Below are positions 1 through 12,498 of a stretch of 64,000 bases of DNA, piece after piece. The notes under the pieces were generated by a model. The model ran no database searches. It was not told the origin of the DNA and was given only the letters and a program-made list of their open reading frames with translations. The position numbers and the translations under genes were made by a program. Source of the DNA: Daucus carota subsp. sativus (Eukaryota > Streptophyta > Magnoliopsida > Apiales > Apiaceae). Location of the stretch: contig NC_030386.2 in assembly GCF_001625215.2 (NCBI RefSeq), positions 40,084,796 through 40,148,795 on the forward strand, given 5' to 3'. Every line of letters begins with the position of its first letter. Within the stretch, counting starts at the first letter, position 1.

Positions 1-782
1 AAGACAGAAGACTACATAGACTCATTGCACACATGACAAAGGCTGACAATATATATCGACCACAACTAATAAAAAATGCAAATAGGTTTAAAGTGAGAGG
101 TATAAAGTATACACTATAAGAGATGAACTGGATACTTATTTCCTTTTTTCCCGCTAAATTAGTTGGGTACAATAAAAAAGTGTCAAGAAGAAAATTCTTA
201 TACTCGGCAAGGCGGGCAGATTATAAACTGAAAACAAGGAAGACAATGAGTTTTATCATAGTGCTTAAACCTCCATAAATATAGATGCCCAGTTGCATGC
301 TTATAGTTCCAACACCAGGCTTGAACATGGTATGATGGTTAGAAGAAGGAATTCAAGTTATTGCTTTGGGAACATGGGTATAATGGTCTGCTATGAAGTT
401 TAATAGTTCACATTTTGTCATTTTAGCAGTTTCCATGTTCAGAGATAAAGAAAAAAAAATGTAGTGAAATAATTTATATGCATGCTCATTAAAAGTCTTG
501 TATCTTATAATCAGCTGTTACGTGGTCGCAATTCCTCTAAGGTACCTCAACAACTGTATAGACTATAGTGCTTTTTTTCTACAAAGGGTTGAACAGCTGC
601 CTTTGGTATTTTAGAACCACCTACATGTTAAGACTTAAATTCACTTAAATATATGTTCTTTCCACTAACCATATATATGATAGTAAACAGAAAGAGATCA
701 AAACAATACAATAACAAGAAAGCGAACAATGAACAAGACAAAAGAATCTATTTTCATTCAGCATATTTTTAAAAGCACTTAC
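1..782 (-). other. COG1 intron 1 (partial)
   Basis: This stretch lies downstream of the COG1 first exon on the minus strand. The exon ends at 783, where the minus strand reads GTAAGT, a consensus donor, at 782-777. I could not recognise a further COG1 exon before the window edge, so most or all of this is taken as intron. The sequence is AT-rich with no long frame. Confidence 0.5.
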
Positions 783-2972
783 TCTCATCGAAGCTGTTGC
801 TGATAGACTGTAATCTTGCATAAGATCGCGAGATAGAATTGCTGAAAGCTCTTCTGAGACCCAGGATATCCATAAATTATGAGCTCTAATGCAAAGGTCT
901 TGTATTGCTCTATTAAGTTCTTCAAGTTGTGGGCTTGAAGCATCATTAGCTCCATATAAAGCTGCAGTGACTACAGAATTCTGCCTTTTCAAAGAAGCAC
1001 TACTTTTTATGGTCCTGTCATGCCTAGGAGATTCGACTGAGGAAAGCCTTGAGACGGCTGACTTGCCAGGGATGTCAGCCACAGCTTTGTTCACCCACAA
1101 CTTTGGTGAGCCAAGTATTACAGGAATGTGTTTCGAATGTTTTTGGAATGCAAACAACAGTCTCCCAATAAATAGAGACCTCTGAACAGTTATAGATGGG
1201 GGTAACACGAACTCACCTTCCTTGTTACTATTTTTCATGGCATCATACAATTGTTCCATCTCGGTCTTAAGCTCTTTAAGTATGGTAGACATACTCCCGT
1301 AACACTTATTTTGTAGATAAGGAGCTAGGTTCTTTAATCTCGAAGACGCCTTTGGAGATTCCAAAAAGCTCAAAAGATCCTCTAGGACACTCTCACAGTG
1401 ACTGTCCAAAACATCCCTTATCCTGCTAACTTCAGTCCCGAGGTAAGCACTGAGGCAGGAGCGAAAATCAGTTTCTTCAGCATGAACTTTCGAACCACCT
1501 GATTTATTATATAAATCCATGAACCAAACCCCACCACCTATTGGAGATCTATTCATGTATGCCTGAAAATCAACTCGGTCACCATTTGCCTCGGCAATAC
1601 CATGAATCGACTCCTTCACATTAACAGATTTACTCAGCTCATAAAATCCAGATTCTATGATTGCTTCCATTCTCCCGATAAAAGCATTTTCAAATATCTC
1701 GTCCCACAGATCTGCATCATCTCCCAAAACAAGCTCGCGAGTTCTCTTCCACGGCAACTCGACTTCAGAACCAAACACACTCTTAAGCCACTCCAAACTC
1801 CCTTCCAACACCAACTTCCCTTCCATAGTCTCACGCATCATCTTCTCAGCAGCAGCAAGCTGATGACCATTCTCAATCACATCAATCAAAAATCTCCCAT
1901 TAATCTTTGAAACTATCTCAGCCCCACAGTTCCTCAACCAATCCGAACACGACTGTGCGATATAATCACGATCAAGCATTACCATCACAGACTCCAACTT
2001 ATCCCTAAACGCCTTCCACAACCTAACTTCCTCCTCCGGATTGGTAATTCCACCAAACAACTGCGACACAGGGGGTGAACTCAAAATTGTCTTATAGAAC
2101 ACTGGCATATCACTCAACACTTGCATAAACAACTCCCCGACCTGCGCTACACTAACCTGAATCACCTTTAAAACCTCACAAAACACACTAATCACTTCCT
2201 CACCACCTACATTACTCCCACTCAAACAACCACTCAATTTCTGCGAAATACACGACTTCCTCGACTCCAAAAACAAACCTAAGACCTGAACCGGATCCAG
2301 CTCATCAATAACCGCAACAGCCGCAAGCGCATCAGCATACACACCAACACCAACTCCTTTCGACAAATCCAACAACAACAACCTCTCTCGACTCCTAACC
2401 GATATCTGAGCCTTAAAACTCTCAACAATCTGCCACTGATGCCTCAACAGCGGGAAATTCACTAACACGTTTCGATTACTCGCATCATTCATCTGATCTA
2501 AACTAAAATGCACATGCTTAGCTCTCATATACCTAGTAGCCGACTCTAAAAACATGAATTCATCTAAATGTCCCCAAATATTCTCCGGTGTATCGACTAA
2601 ATACTTAACTCTACACGCAATGCCATATGTTTTGGATCGGGTCGAGTTCGGAGCACTCACCGATTTGTTCGCGGAAGTTAAAGAGAGCGAATTGAGAATC
2701 GCGTCATGAATCGCTGAAATATTCTCTGAGATCGACTCAGCCGACTTCTTCATCAGCACGATCGAGTCAGCCGAGTCAATGAGATCGCGGTACCGGTTTC
2801 CGACGAGCTGCCGGAGCTCTTCGCTCTTGTCATCGATCTGTTTCCGGGTCGAAGCTTCGATGGTTCGGATCTCGGATACCGGTTTGGATCGGAAGAGCAA
2901 GTCGGCATCTTTTTCACGGTCGTAGAATTTGCCGTCAGCCGACGGAGACGACGGCGATAACGACATTCTCAT
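783..2972 (-). CDS. COG1: Conserved oligomeric Golgi complex subunit 1, first exon (partial)
   Basis: COG1 is a lobe A subunit of the COG tether, which captures retrograde vesicles at the Golgi. The exon encodes residues 1-730 from the ATG at 2972. The N-terminal part (about residues 22-110) has the Vps51/COG1 signature: '[15 protein letters not shown]', then a helical stretch with '[19 protein letters not shown]'. A basic, serine-rich stretch is followed by a helical segment that includes '[16 protein letters not shown]'. The frame continues into intron sequence after residue 730, and a GTAAGT donor starts at 782, so the protein is not finished here. Plant COG1 is about 1,000 residues long, so roughly the last third lies beyond the left edge. 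A second ATG two codons in could also be used. No internal stop or frameshift is seen. Confidence 0.9.
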
Positions 2973-4132
2973 GGTGGCGGAGTGATTGAAATTTCTAAAA
3001 TGTTGATATAAATTTTAGTGAATATGAATAATTATTTTCTCTATTTTGTGTGCGTATATATCATGTGAGATGAAGAAATCTACCCAGGAGTGTTTAAGAA
3101 TTCACAGTAAAGACTTGCCAGCATTTTTTTTCTTTTAAGATTAAATTGGGATTTTTTCTATATAATTTTTTTATGAAGAGAGAGTTTTTTTTGTATAATT
3201 ACCAGCAAAATAAAATAAGAGTTGTCAATTATATTTTTCTTTTTTTTGAAATAGTCAATTATATTATTTTGATATGTAATCCAAATATGCTTATAAGAAT
3301 TTACAAAATATTTATTTAGAATCGTGGAATTTTGAAGCTAAATCAGAGTTTGTATAAATAAATAAATATGAATTCATTTAAAGATACAAATTTGATATAA
3401 ATGTAGGTGGATTATTAAATATATATATATATATAATATTTAATTTTTAATATAATTTAATATATGTAGTAATGAAGTTGTAAGTAGATAATAAATTATA
3501 TAAATATCAGCATGCTTGTGATATGGGTATATTTGTGTATTATATTGAAATTTATTATTGTAAGAACTATTACATAGTGCTTATCATTTACAAAATATAA
3601 TAACTTTGTATTCAAAATTATACATGCATATTTTATATATGGAATACAGAAAAAATTATTATAATTTAAAATTAATTTATTTTCGAGTTTTTAATTTATA
3701 ACAAAATTAATAATTTAATTTGATTAATATTTGATCTTATATATTTACAAAACTTAATAATTTATGTGCTTAAGCTTATAATCGATTTTATTGACCGGTA
3801 AAAATATAATTGACACCTAGTATCAACATTTTATTCTAAAAGACTCAGTATCATGTTTTGAATGCGGAATGAATAATTATTGATAAATTTTATAGGATTT
3901 AGTTTGTATATATCTATGAATTTAATATTGAATGAGTTTTTAATAAATGTGAATCTAAAAATTACAGCAAAAAATTTCCAAGTCCCGTTTGTTATATTAG
4001 TTAACAATTTTTGATCGATTTCATTTTTATTAATAACATTCAGAATCTCTATACACATAGTTACATATCATCTTATTACATTCTTAGGTTATTTTTAATT
4101 TAATTATAATCTTATTTTTTCTCTCCTGAGCG
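2973..4132. other. COG1 upstream region, AT-rich
   Basis: This holds the presumed 5' UTR and promoter of COG1 (just right of 2972), then very AT-rich DNA with a short (AT)n run near 3420-3436. I see no gene or recognisable element. Confidence 0.5.
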
Positions 4133-4215
4133 TTCTGCTTTTAGTTGAATCCTGCCGCGCTAAACACTCAGCATTCTGCCTTTGGTTGAATCCTGCCACG
4201 CTAAACACTCCTTGT
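4133..4215. repeat. Two-copy tandem repeat, about 43-bp unit
   Basis: Two adjacent copies share the core GTTGAATCCTGCC followed by CGCTAAACACTC, with a few substitutions (TTTAG/TTTGG, GCCGCG/GCCACG). It looks like a local duplication at the left of the Harbinger-like element and has no coding value. Confidence 0.6.
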
Positions 4216-4249
4216 CCTCTCCTACCTTCTCTCGTCCACTTGTCAGAAT

Positions 4250-4990
4250 TTTTGCTGGACCATCTCCGGTGATCCAAAAATCTAAAATTAGATAACTGAT
4301 CTAAATTGTGATTTAAATTTCTGACCAATTCCAGCAATGTTATCTAAATTCTGATCCAAATTATTTTTTGTATATAATATTACATAAATTTTATGTTAAA
4401 CTATATAATCTTAAATTTAATTTTTAAGCATTATTAACTACTTATATTTATCTTTAAAAAAAACTACTTATATTCTATTTAATTAATTAATTTAGTCAAT
4501 TTTTTAACATGAATAAGAGTATCACAAAATCAAGGAAATGAAGATGAAGCTCAAGGATCTCAAAATGATATGAATAGCTACGAACAGTATTTTGATTATC
4601 TCGGAGGAAACAGAAATAATCTGTTCGACTAATTTAAAATTTTTAATTACGTGCTATTTTCTAGTCATTTTCCGGTATTGTAATTTTATTTTTATGCATT
4701 TTATGTACTTATAATTTTATGAATGTAATGTACTCTTTTTTTAAATTTTAATAAAATTTTCTTTCCTATTGTTCTAAATTTTTACTAAAACATTAATTTT
4801 ATTAATTATTAATTAAATATTAATAGTCATAAATTAATTTTAAGTCTGATAAACGAAAGATAAGAAATAACAAAATCATTATTTTATAATAAAGTAGGTG
4901 ATTCAAATTTTGGTGATCCAAATTGGATCAGTTTGGATTACTTTTTGGATCACCGCTAAAGGAGAATTTAAAATAATCTGCTCTAAATTT
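4250..4990. mobile_element. Decayed PIF/Harbinger-like DNA transposon fragment
   Basis: The left side carries CATCTCCGGTGATCCAAAAA, and the right side carries TTTTTGGATCACCGCTAAAG, whose reverse complement shares CGGTGATCCAAAAA. The ends are therefore imperfect inverted repeats in the CATCTCC style common in Harbinger-type elements. Inside, 4546-4632 (+) reads a short frame ending 'YFDYLGGNRNNLFD' and a stop. This resembles, from memory, the C-terminus of the MYB-like accessory protein of such elements. No transposase remains. The exact ends and target duplication are not clear. Confidence 0.35.
4546..4632 (+). pseudogene. C-terminal remnant, possible Harbinger ORF1 protein
   Basis: A 28-codon open tail rich in acidic and polar residues ends in 'YLGGNRNNLFD' and TAA. 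The G-G-x-x-N-N-L pattern before the stop is what I associate with MYB-like proteins of PIF/Harbinger elements, but the match rests on a very short stretch. Upstream the frame is lost in AT-rich DNA. Confidence 0.3.
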
Positions 4991-5615
4991 GAATTTTTGG
5001 ATCTTTGACCACGCTGCTCGTCGAGGTGCAACATGATGCGTAGGTATATATTTTTTTCCATGTTAATGTACTGATTTGTTGTCTTTTTAGTGCAACTTGA
5101 ACTAGTGCAATTAAATGTACAGATTTTTTTTTTTTTTTTTTTACGTCTGTATTACTATCACAGTATCACTTGAGATTCCTCACTTCTCTTTGAATTAAGT
5201 TCCATGGGTGTGTTATCCGTATTTCAGATGAACTTTTGAAGGTAAAACCTAAAAACACCTCACTTTAGCTTACTACTTTAACGATGAATACTTTTGATGC
5301 CACACTGATTTGCATCACCTAGAGCCTCTTAGTCTAACCTTCATCCTCTATTGCTCTATTGCCATAAAACAACTCATTTAACTAATTTGTCCACCTATCA
5401 CACATCCCACCTCATTCAAACTCTACCATTTCTGCAATTTGCAAACAAAACAAAGTTGTACATCTTATCGCGATCAAATTCAATCATCCCAGTATCTGCC
5501 TCTACCCCTGCAACAATTTTTGTTCCAAGCTCCGGAGATAATCTGTGGCCAAGTTCTCCGCAACTACAAGTCAAATCGAAATTGAAGTCAAAAAGTCTTC
5601 ATATAGTTCAAGAAA

Positions 5616-5870
5616 ACTGTTCTTGGAAGTTTCGATTTTTCTACCAATTATGATGACGTGTTTGATCCCAAAGCGGTGAGTTGGTATCCGATTCCGCCGT
5701 GTGAAGATAAATTCTTCGTCTAGTTACCGTGTTATGACTTCGTGTGGAGTGGGAATGACAATGATCGTATACGATCGATTGTTAGTCGGATCATGCTTAA
5801 CAATCCCGGGCGCGCCATTCTTCCAAATAAGATTGTCGAGTTTCAAGAAGCTTTTAGTTTTTTCGACAAG
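5616..5870 (+). pseudogene. Broken protein-coding fragment of unknown family
   Basis: One frame reads 'GSFDFSTNYDDVFDPKAV', then 'SWYPIPPCEDKFFV', an in-frame TAG at 5721, then 'DFVWSGNDNDRIRSIVSR' and 'NNPGRAILPNKIVEFQEA', up to AAG|GTGCGA at 5870, which looks like a splice donor. Frame conservation on both sides of a single stop suggests a real gene recently broken. I do not recognise the family. It lies inside the retroposed insertion and upstream of the LTR array. If the donor is real, the copy was not a fully spliced cDNA. Confidence 0.4.
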
Positions 5871-6341
5871 GTGCGATCTTTCCAATACATAAAATTTCAT
5901 GATTATGGTTATGTGATTATTTATGGATTCACAGTATATATTATTATAGTGTGGCTCATAATTTTCATGATTAAGTATAATGGTGTGTGCTTGAATCTAT
6001 TAGTGTATGTGTTGTTTTGTATCCTATTTTGTCATTTCTTGATCTATTTTGCCTGATTCGGAGGAGATTGGGTATATGTAATCATTTTTATATCATATGA
6101 TTAGTTACATTTTTGAGTTTTGAATTCTCATTTTCGATTTTTAGTTTTCGTTAGTGTAATATCCCATATTATTAAATTCAGATTTGATTATTACAAATCT
6201 ATTTGTCTAGATATTATTGTTGTCTCTAGTTGAATATTGATGTGATTATGTGAATAGTTGTATGTGATTATACTTGTTTTATGGATTAATATGGATTTTA
6301 CAGATTTTGCGTCCTCCTTCTTTCTCTGATTCTGAGGATGG

Positions 6342-6368
6342 AATCCCTATAAGGGGGGTAGATTGTAA
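6342..6368 (+). pseudogene. Fossil pol C-terminus and polypurine tract inside LTR 1
   Basis: Reads 'NPYKGGRL' and stop. This is the same end as the chromovirus pol tail at 12442-12498 ('NPYKGGRM' and stop) but with diverged upstream codons, including stops. It is followed at once by TGTAATGACCC. An identical copy lies at 12681-12707 in LTR 2. Confidence 0.65.
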
Positions 6369-7266
6369 TGACCCGGATTTTTAAAAATATTTTTTAATAT
6401 TATAAATGATTTTCTTAAAAAGAAAGGAATAAGATTTAATATTTTATTACAGTTTAATGAGTTTTCAAGGTTTTATATTTAAACCCCGGATTATTGATAA
6501 ATAATTGTATTTTCAAAACTGAATTTATATATTGTTTCGAAAATTCTAGATGATTATTATGTGAATATATGTGTGATGTGAGTAAGTGGTATTGGTGGAT
6601 TTGTTGGTTAATTAATTATGGTTAATTATGAGTATTATATGATTAATATATGAATTTTTGTGAATTTTATATTATCTGGTTTATTGCGTTAACTGCTCAT
6701 ATGTGTTCGTATTTGAGAGATTTCAAGTTCTATATGCTCAGGAGAAAATATAGTTTATTTGGATATTTTCATATCGATTTATGGAATGTTAGATGATTTT
6801 ATAATCAATTTACGGATTTAATTGCGTATATTTATATGTAATTATTAATTATTTGATTTCCGTAAAACCGTCCACTCGTAACGGTGTAGCAAATTTTCTT
6901 CCCGGAAGTTTCAACAAAACTCACCTTTAGCCTAATTTGAATATTCCGGACATTTTTCGTGTTTTGACTTTTTCGATCCGGAGTACGGTTTCCCCGGAGT
7001 CGGTCCGGCGGAGTTTTGCGGGTATTTTAATTGTTGATAATTATCCAGTTTGTCTCGATATACGTGAAAGCCAGATATTTTGATTATTATATTACTTTTT
7101 ATCGATATACGTGCAAATGGGACCCCAGACCAATGATTGATTTAAAATGCCCCGTTTTGATGATTATCTCGAAAACCGGTACCGATTGGACCCCGCTTTA
7201 TTAATATAAAGCTATTAAATACGTATTTTCATGTCATAAACGATCCAAAGGGGTACCAATTATTTG

Positions 7267-7281
7267 TATATATAAATAGAC
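7267..7281 (+). promoter_or_regulatory. TATA box of LTR 1
   Basis: GTATATATAAATAGAC lies about 0.9 kb into the older LTR part and is followed about 40-60 bp later by a CT- and GA-rich leader with TTTCTCTGCACGAATACCG, as at plant LTR transcription starts. The same motif recurs at 13606-13620 in LTR 2. The transcription start itself is not determined. Confidence 0.5.
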
Positions 7282-10200
7282 TTTTCTATAGCTGATTTTC
7301 ACCCGTAAAATCATTTCACCAGTTTCTCTGCACGAATACCGAGAGAAACCGAGCGGTGTTCTTCGTGTTCTTCATAATCAAACGAAGATTTGAAGGCGTT
7401 ATTGGAATCCGATGGAGGTGTATGAATAGTCAAAACGAAGCTCTCGACGCGTAGATTATAGTTTAATCATCAAAACAAGCGCAGGTATAACAGATTATTT
7501 ATTTGGATTTTTACAAAATTCGAATTATATTATTTCAAAGGATGAGTTTTCGTAGATGATCTTGTGTGATTGTTTTGATGATTCCATGTTGTAGTACGTC
7601 TTTTCCTCGTCGTTTTGGTATATTATATGTTGAATTTCGAGTTCGGAATCATGGAGAAAAGTTGGTTTGATTCTTGAAGTGGTGTTCTTGAATGTTCTTG
7701 GAGGTTATGAATGTTCTTAATTCAAAAAGAGGCGTTTTTAATCTAGGAATTCTGCGTTGTTTTGGTTTATACCATTAGGAAGAGCGTTTCAAGAGGAATA
7801 TGTTCATCTAATCAGATTTTGTGGGGGATTCACGGTTTAACTCGCCGGAGTTTATGAACACCGGCGGTGTTCTTGGACTTTCCGGCCAAAATCCGGCCAA
7901 AATACATGCTATTTACTGATTCTGATTATGGGAATGGGTTCCTGGTGGTGTGAACATCAAATCTGGAGTTTATGGGGAGTGGAGGACGCCGGATAATCGT
8001 TTTCCGGCGAGTTAGTGGGGTGGCCGACGGCAAATTGCTGTTTGGTCACCAATGTTACAAAGATGATGAAGTTTTAGTATTAAGGTTTTAAATCTTACAA
8101 AACAGCCCCTGTAACTTCTGAAAGTTACAGTTTTGACCCTGGCTGAAAGTTTTCAAAACTTTACACTTTAAACCTTTTTATTTTAATTTTCAAAAATTGT
8201 TTTTATTTAATTATTTTGATTCCAAAAATAGTTTTTAATTATTTCTTTATTCAAAAATAAATCTAAATTAGTTTATTAATTAATATTAATTAGTAATTAA
8301 TTATTTTAATTGATCAATTAATTTAAATATTAATTGATTAATTAATTTAATTAGTTATTAATTGATTTTAATTGATTAATTATTTGGATTTAATTATCCT
8401 TTTTGATTTAAAAATTCCGAAAAATAGTTTCGAGCTTTGAAATATTTTTCTAAATTATTTCCAAGGCTCATCAGTTGTTTATAAATGATTTCAAGTCCAG
8501 TTTTGGGCATTCGGACTTGATTATTTATTCCAAAAGTGATTCTATTATCGATTTTAATTCCGAAAAATGTTTAAAAATTCTAGAAAATTGCCGAAAAATT
8601 ATTTTTAACCCAAGACTTGATTTGATATCAGTTGGGGTGGGAAACCTTATGTGTAGTGTGTTGTCTTCTATTGATTGGATGTGTTATGTGTCGATTGGAG
8701 AGTGAGAAAACGGTTTTGAGCATATCTTTTGATCCGTAAGGCGGAATCGAGTAAAACGAAAGAGAGATGTAAGCTCATGGAGTCTAGTTTAATATGGCAA
8801 GATAATATGATCGAATCTAGAATGTGATTATATGTTACGTAATATGCAATATGTGTCAAGATGTGACTTGTTTGATGTGAATTGATAATTACGTGATATA
8901 CGTGCTTATTCATGATAGATGATTTGTAAGACTGACATTGGAGAAGGACATATGGATTATAGGAATTGGAATTGATTGATTGGTTGTTGGACAGAATAGG
9001 ATAACATGTGGATAGTCCTACAAATAGATGAGACGCTGTCAAATCATCGATAGGATTTATATGATAATTGATTTGTGATATGTTATGTGGAATATGACTT
9101 GACTATATGATAGAGTCAAAGCATGATTATGTGTTATGTGATAATTTTAAAGGGATATATAAGTGGGTATCGATATACGTGATATGTATATGCGATATAT
9201 TGTTTAGTGACTATAGTATTATCTTATTCTCGTAAAGGATTTGGACGAGACGTGTACGCTCGAAGACGTCAGGAAGTCGAAATGGTATTGCAAAGCGAAT
9301 AAGGGATGAATTGAGTAAGCGAAGCGATGTGGCGAATAGAGTATGGCTAGAGATGGTCTAGAAATTATGATATGAATAGATTGTGAAAGTGGAAAGATGA
9401 GGTTGAGCTATGAGACTGGAGTCAGATTTAAGGCAAGTATCCTTTACCCTTCTCTTGGATATCTTGCGAATATTCTGATCCATTCTTTTTATACCTGTTG
9501 GAAATATTCGTACCTCACTTTTTCATATTTGAAAGTGTATATATTTTATCCATCCTTTTCTAATTCTCAAAAATTCAGATAATTCCAGTTTTACAAATTA
9601 ATTCGAAGTTCAGATTGTCATTGAAGCATGTGTTGCTCAGTGATAGTTAGAGCTTTGAATGAATTGGGATCTTCTTGATTATTCAACCCGCCATTGTCAT
9701 GCTGGTTTAGCAGGCTAAATTCAGTTGCTTAGCCGATAATGGAGGATATTGAATAGTTAGGGATTTCCTGAACTATGATTTATGAAAGGATGGACTGTGA
9801 CTTATGAAAAGTTTATTATCAAAGTTTGATTTGAAATTATTCAGTTGTTGATGATGATTATGATTATGTTCTGTTAATTTACATTGGTTTCATGAACTGA
9901 ATTATAGAATTGGATTATTGTTTTTATATAAACATGTGGACCAGATGAGTGGTCAGACCAAATGAGTGGTCATGATAGGCCAATGAGTGCCTTGGATCCA
10001 GTGATAGAGCATGGCGGGGCCTGCTCGGGGTTAGGTATGACTGATCAGCATCCTAACCTTGGTTTTTAATTAAAATGTGATAGTCCAATTCAATAATTCT
10101 CTTGTGAAGGATTGAATTCCTCAGGTTTCTATTGCTGCAAGGTATTGTGATTCTTTTATACAATACCTGAATTTGTGAACTCAGGTTGAATCTTTTTATA

Positions 10201-10782
10201 TCTTGAACTCGAGAATTTCTGCTATATCACTTCAGAACTTTCATTGTTATTATTACTTGCTGAGCATTGTTGCTCACTCTTGCTATTCTCTTTTAACCAT
10301 TTCAGAAAGGATTAAAGATGAATGGCTAGTCTATGATTGCGAGTAAAGTTAAGGCTAGGCGAGGAGTCAGAGGTGTTAAGGATCCAGTGGTCGAGAAGTG
10401 TCCAGGAAGATTGATAAGGTTGATGCTAGCTCGAGTTGTGCTATTGAGATTCAGATGTAAGTCATAGCTGGAATAGTTGACAGTGATTCTTCTTATCGAA
10501 GATGATCTGATTTGGTAAGAGATGTTGTGTAATAATAGTGGTTGATTCTAATTTCAATACTGTAACCTGGAAGCGATCCTGTTGTTTTGGGGGTGAAGAT
10601 GTTCTCTTTTAAATCTTTTATTTAACGTCTTTCAAATCTTTTATTAAATGTTTTCAAGTTTTAAATTATTTGGATTCATTATCTTTTAAAAAAAAAAAAT
10701 ACAGGATTTCAAAAGGGTTTAAAGATGGGTTTTATGTGGTGACGTCAGAATCCAGACCCCCGGATTCTCGGAGCGTCACAGT

Positions 10783-10794
10783 TGGTATCAGAGC
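10783..10794 (+). other. Primer-binding site (initiator tRNA-Met type)
   Basis: TGGTATCAGAGC, the standard plant retrotransposon site complementary to the 3' end of initiator tRNA-Met, begins two bases after the LTR end. It fixes the element's orientation (+) and the LTR boundary. A second copy is at 17122-17133 after LTR 2. Confidence 0.9.
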
Positions 10795-11870
10795 AACAGG
10801 TTATTAGTATTTGAAATTAGAATATAGATCATTGTTATAGGTTTTCTAGAGAAGAATGTGGTGTAACCTCACATAGAGGTATGGTCGGACTATTTAGGAA
10901 TAGTCTAGAGATGTGAGTGAAGCATAGAGTTTAGTTAGATGATCAAGTTAAGTGTGGATATCTAAAAAGATTAGGATTCTTAAGTTTAGACATATGATTT
11001 CTAGTATGTTGATTAATTGAGATGGTGAATTGTGGGAAAGGTCAGTATTAGACCTATATAGAAGAGTTTGATAGTGAATGATTGAGTTGAGAATGGTGAA
11101 AATGCAGAGTTCAGAGTATTCTGACTATACTGCATATTTGAAACCGGATTATCATATTGATTTGAGGATGATATAAATGCATGGTTCATAGTATATTGAC
11201 CATGTTAGATATTTGGAAAAGGTATATTGTTTTTGTAATATATGGAAAGTTAGTGTAAGATATGAGTTGTATTGAATCAGAAGGAGAGATTTGTAGATAG
11301 AAGTTGATAGATGAGAAGTGCATGATAGAGAGTATGTGGAGTTGAGTCCGGTTATTAGAGGTGATGTCTGCGAGTAAGTTAGAACGTTAGTCCTCGACAA
11401 CGATGTTTTAAGTTAAGCGGGACAAGGCGGGCCCATAACCCACAGGGCGACAATTCAGAAAATCGAAGATATGCTACGTGTGGTGCTATGGACTTCAAAG
11501 GCAACTGGGTGAAACATGAGAACGTGAACTACTTGGGCCAGACTTATTACGAACGATAACGTCTACGATGACATCTTACGAGGCTATTACGAGTCAAATC
11601 GATTGATTATCGAGAACGTTGAAAGGATGACATAAATCGAATATCGATTTCGTAAAGTAGAGTGGGAATTTGAGAAGACTTTGGCAATACCTCTCTTCAA
11701 CTAAAGATTCTTTTGATTATATGTTTTTCATCAGTGAGTTATATGATATCATTTCAATAAACGAGATTTTCAATTTCTCAAATTCTAAGATGATAATGAT
11801 ATTGATCATTGGTGTGAGTTAGTATTGAATCAGTGTATGATAAAGGTGTGTTTATGAAAAGACAGTGAAA

Positions 11871-12060
11871 TTCCTTGATATTATTCGATATTCTTTGATA
11901 TCCCTTGATATTTTTTTCATATTTTTTTGATATCCCTTAATATTCGTTGATATTCGTTGATATTCTTTGAGACTTTATGATATTTTTTTTGATATCTTTT
12001 CGATGTTCCTTAATATATTCCTCGATATAACTTAACATTCCTTGATGCTCCTTGAGATTT
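11871..12060. repeat. Degenerate TTGATATTC(C) microsatellite
   Basis: Some 15 imperfect repeats of (C)TTGATATTC with T-run expansions fill this stretch of the internal region. It lies upstream of the reverse transcriptase scrap and occurs only once, because the second internal copy is truncated before it. Confidence 0.7.
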
Positions 12061-12142
12061 CTTGGATTCTTTCCATCTGATTGGGATGAACAACCCTATG
12101 TATAGGGGACACAAGGTATACCTGTCTGTGTGATAGGAGTTG

Positions 12143-12195
12143 GATGGGACGCCATCACTTGTGTGTGTTGTGATTACAAGAAGGTTAACGACCTT
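12143..12195 (+). pseudogene. Reverse transcriptase fragment (frameshifted)
   Basis: Reads 'DGTPSLVCV', then a 2-base GT insertion in a GT run, then 'DYKKVNDL'. This matches the conserved block K-D-G-T-x-R-x-C-V-D-Y-R-x-L-N of Ty3/gypsy reverse transcriptases. Nothing recognisable of the remaining domain is left on either side. Confidence 0.6.
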
Positions 12196-12441
12196 TAGTA
12201 GTGTCTAATATGGACACGCAACATTAAGTTCATTTGATCGTATTGATCTCCCAGTCACTCTTGTATTCCAATGTGACCTATTTTGAAAATATCTTGTTCC
12301 TCCGAAATTCCCAAAGATTGATTCTTGGGAAATGAAGTTTGCAATTGTGAAGGTTTTGATTCTCCTATTTCTTTAACTTTGAAGGTATGCCAAAGTTAAT
12401 CAAAGGTGGATGACGATGCGATATTACGAAGTGTGTACGTT

Positions 12442-12498
12442 TTAGTTTTCTTCGGGGGATTCCGGGGACGGAATCCTTATAAGGGGGGTAGAATGTAA
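12442..12498 (+). pseudogene. Chromovirus pol C-terminus with polypurine tract
   Basis: Reads 'FFGGFRGRNPYKGGRM' and TAA. The F-R-G-R-N-P tail encoded over the polypurine tract is typical of Tekay/Del-type plant chromoviruses, in which the pol stop overlaps the first bases of the 3' LTR, as here. The tract AAGGGGGGTAGA at 12481-12492 ends just before LTR 2. Confidence 0.75.

Larger units (their letters stand above)
6155..10780 (+). repeat. Long terminal repeat, copy 1 (4,626 bp)
   Basis: It starts TGTAATATCCC and ends GCGTCACA, two bases before the primer-binding site. At 6342-6363 it contains the tail of an older element (polypurine tract AAGGGGGGTAGA), followed at 6364 by a second LTR-type start TGTAATGACCC. 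The LTR is therefore composite: 209 bp of foreign 5' addition plus a 4,417-bp older LTR. The part near 8160-8400 is extremely AT-rich. Confidence 0.8.
10781..12493 (+). other. Internal region of the non-autonomous element
   Basis: This is 1,713 bp between primer-binding site and polypurine tract. The first 620 bp look like an untranslated leader, and no gag frame follows. Then come unrecognised sequence, a TTGATATTC-type microsatellite, a broken reverse transcriptase scrap and the pol end. This is an internally deleted chromovirus that can only move with proteins supplied from elsewhere. Confidence 0.75.

Noticed and set aside
889-1910. Plus-strand frames of about 100 codons across the COG1 exon
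   Set aside because: Antisense shadows of the real coding strand.
8475-9042. Open frames of 61-124 codons repeated exactly at 14814-15381 (and other pairs)
   Set aside because: They sit inside the two LTR copies, overlap on opposite strands, have no known motif, and are duplicated only because the LTR is duplicated.
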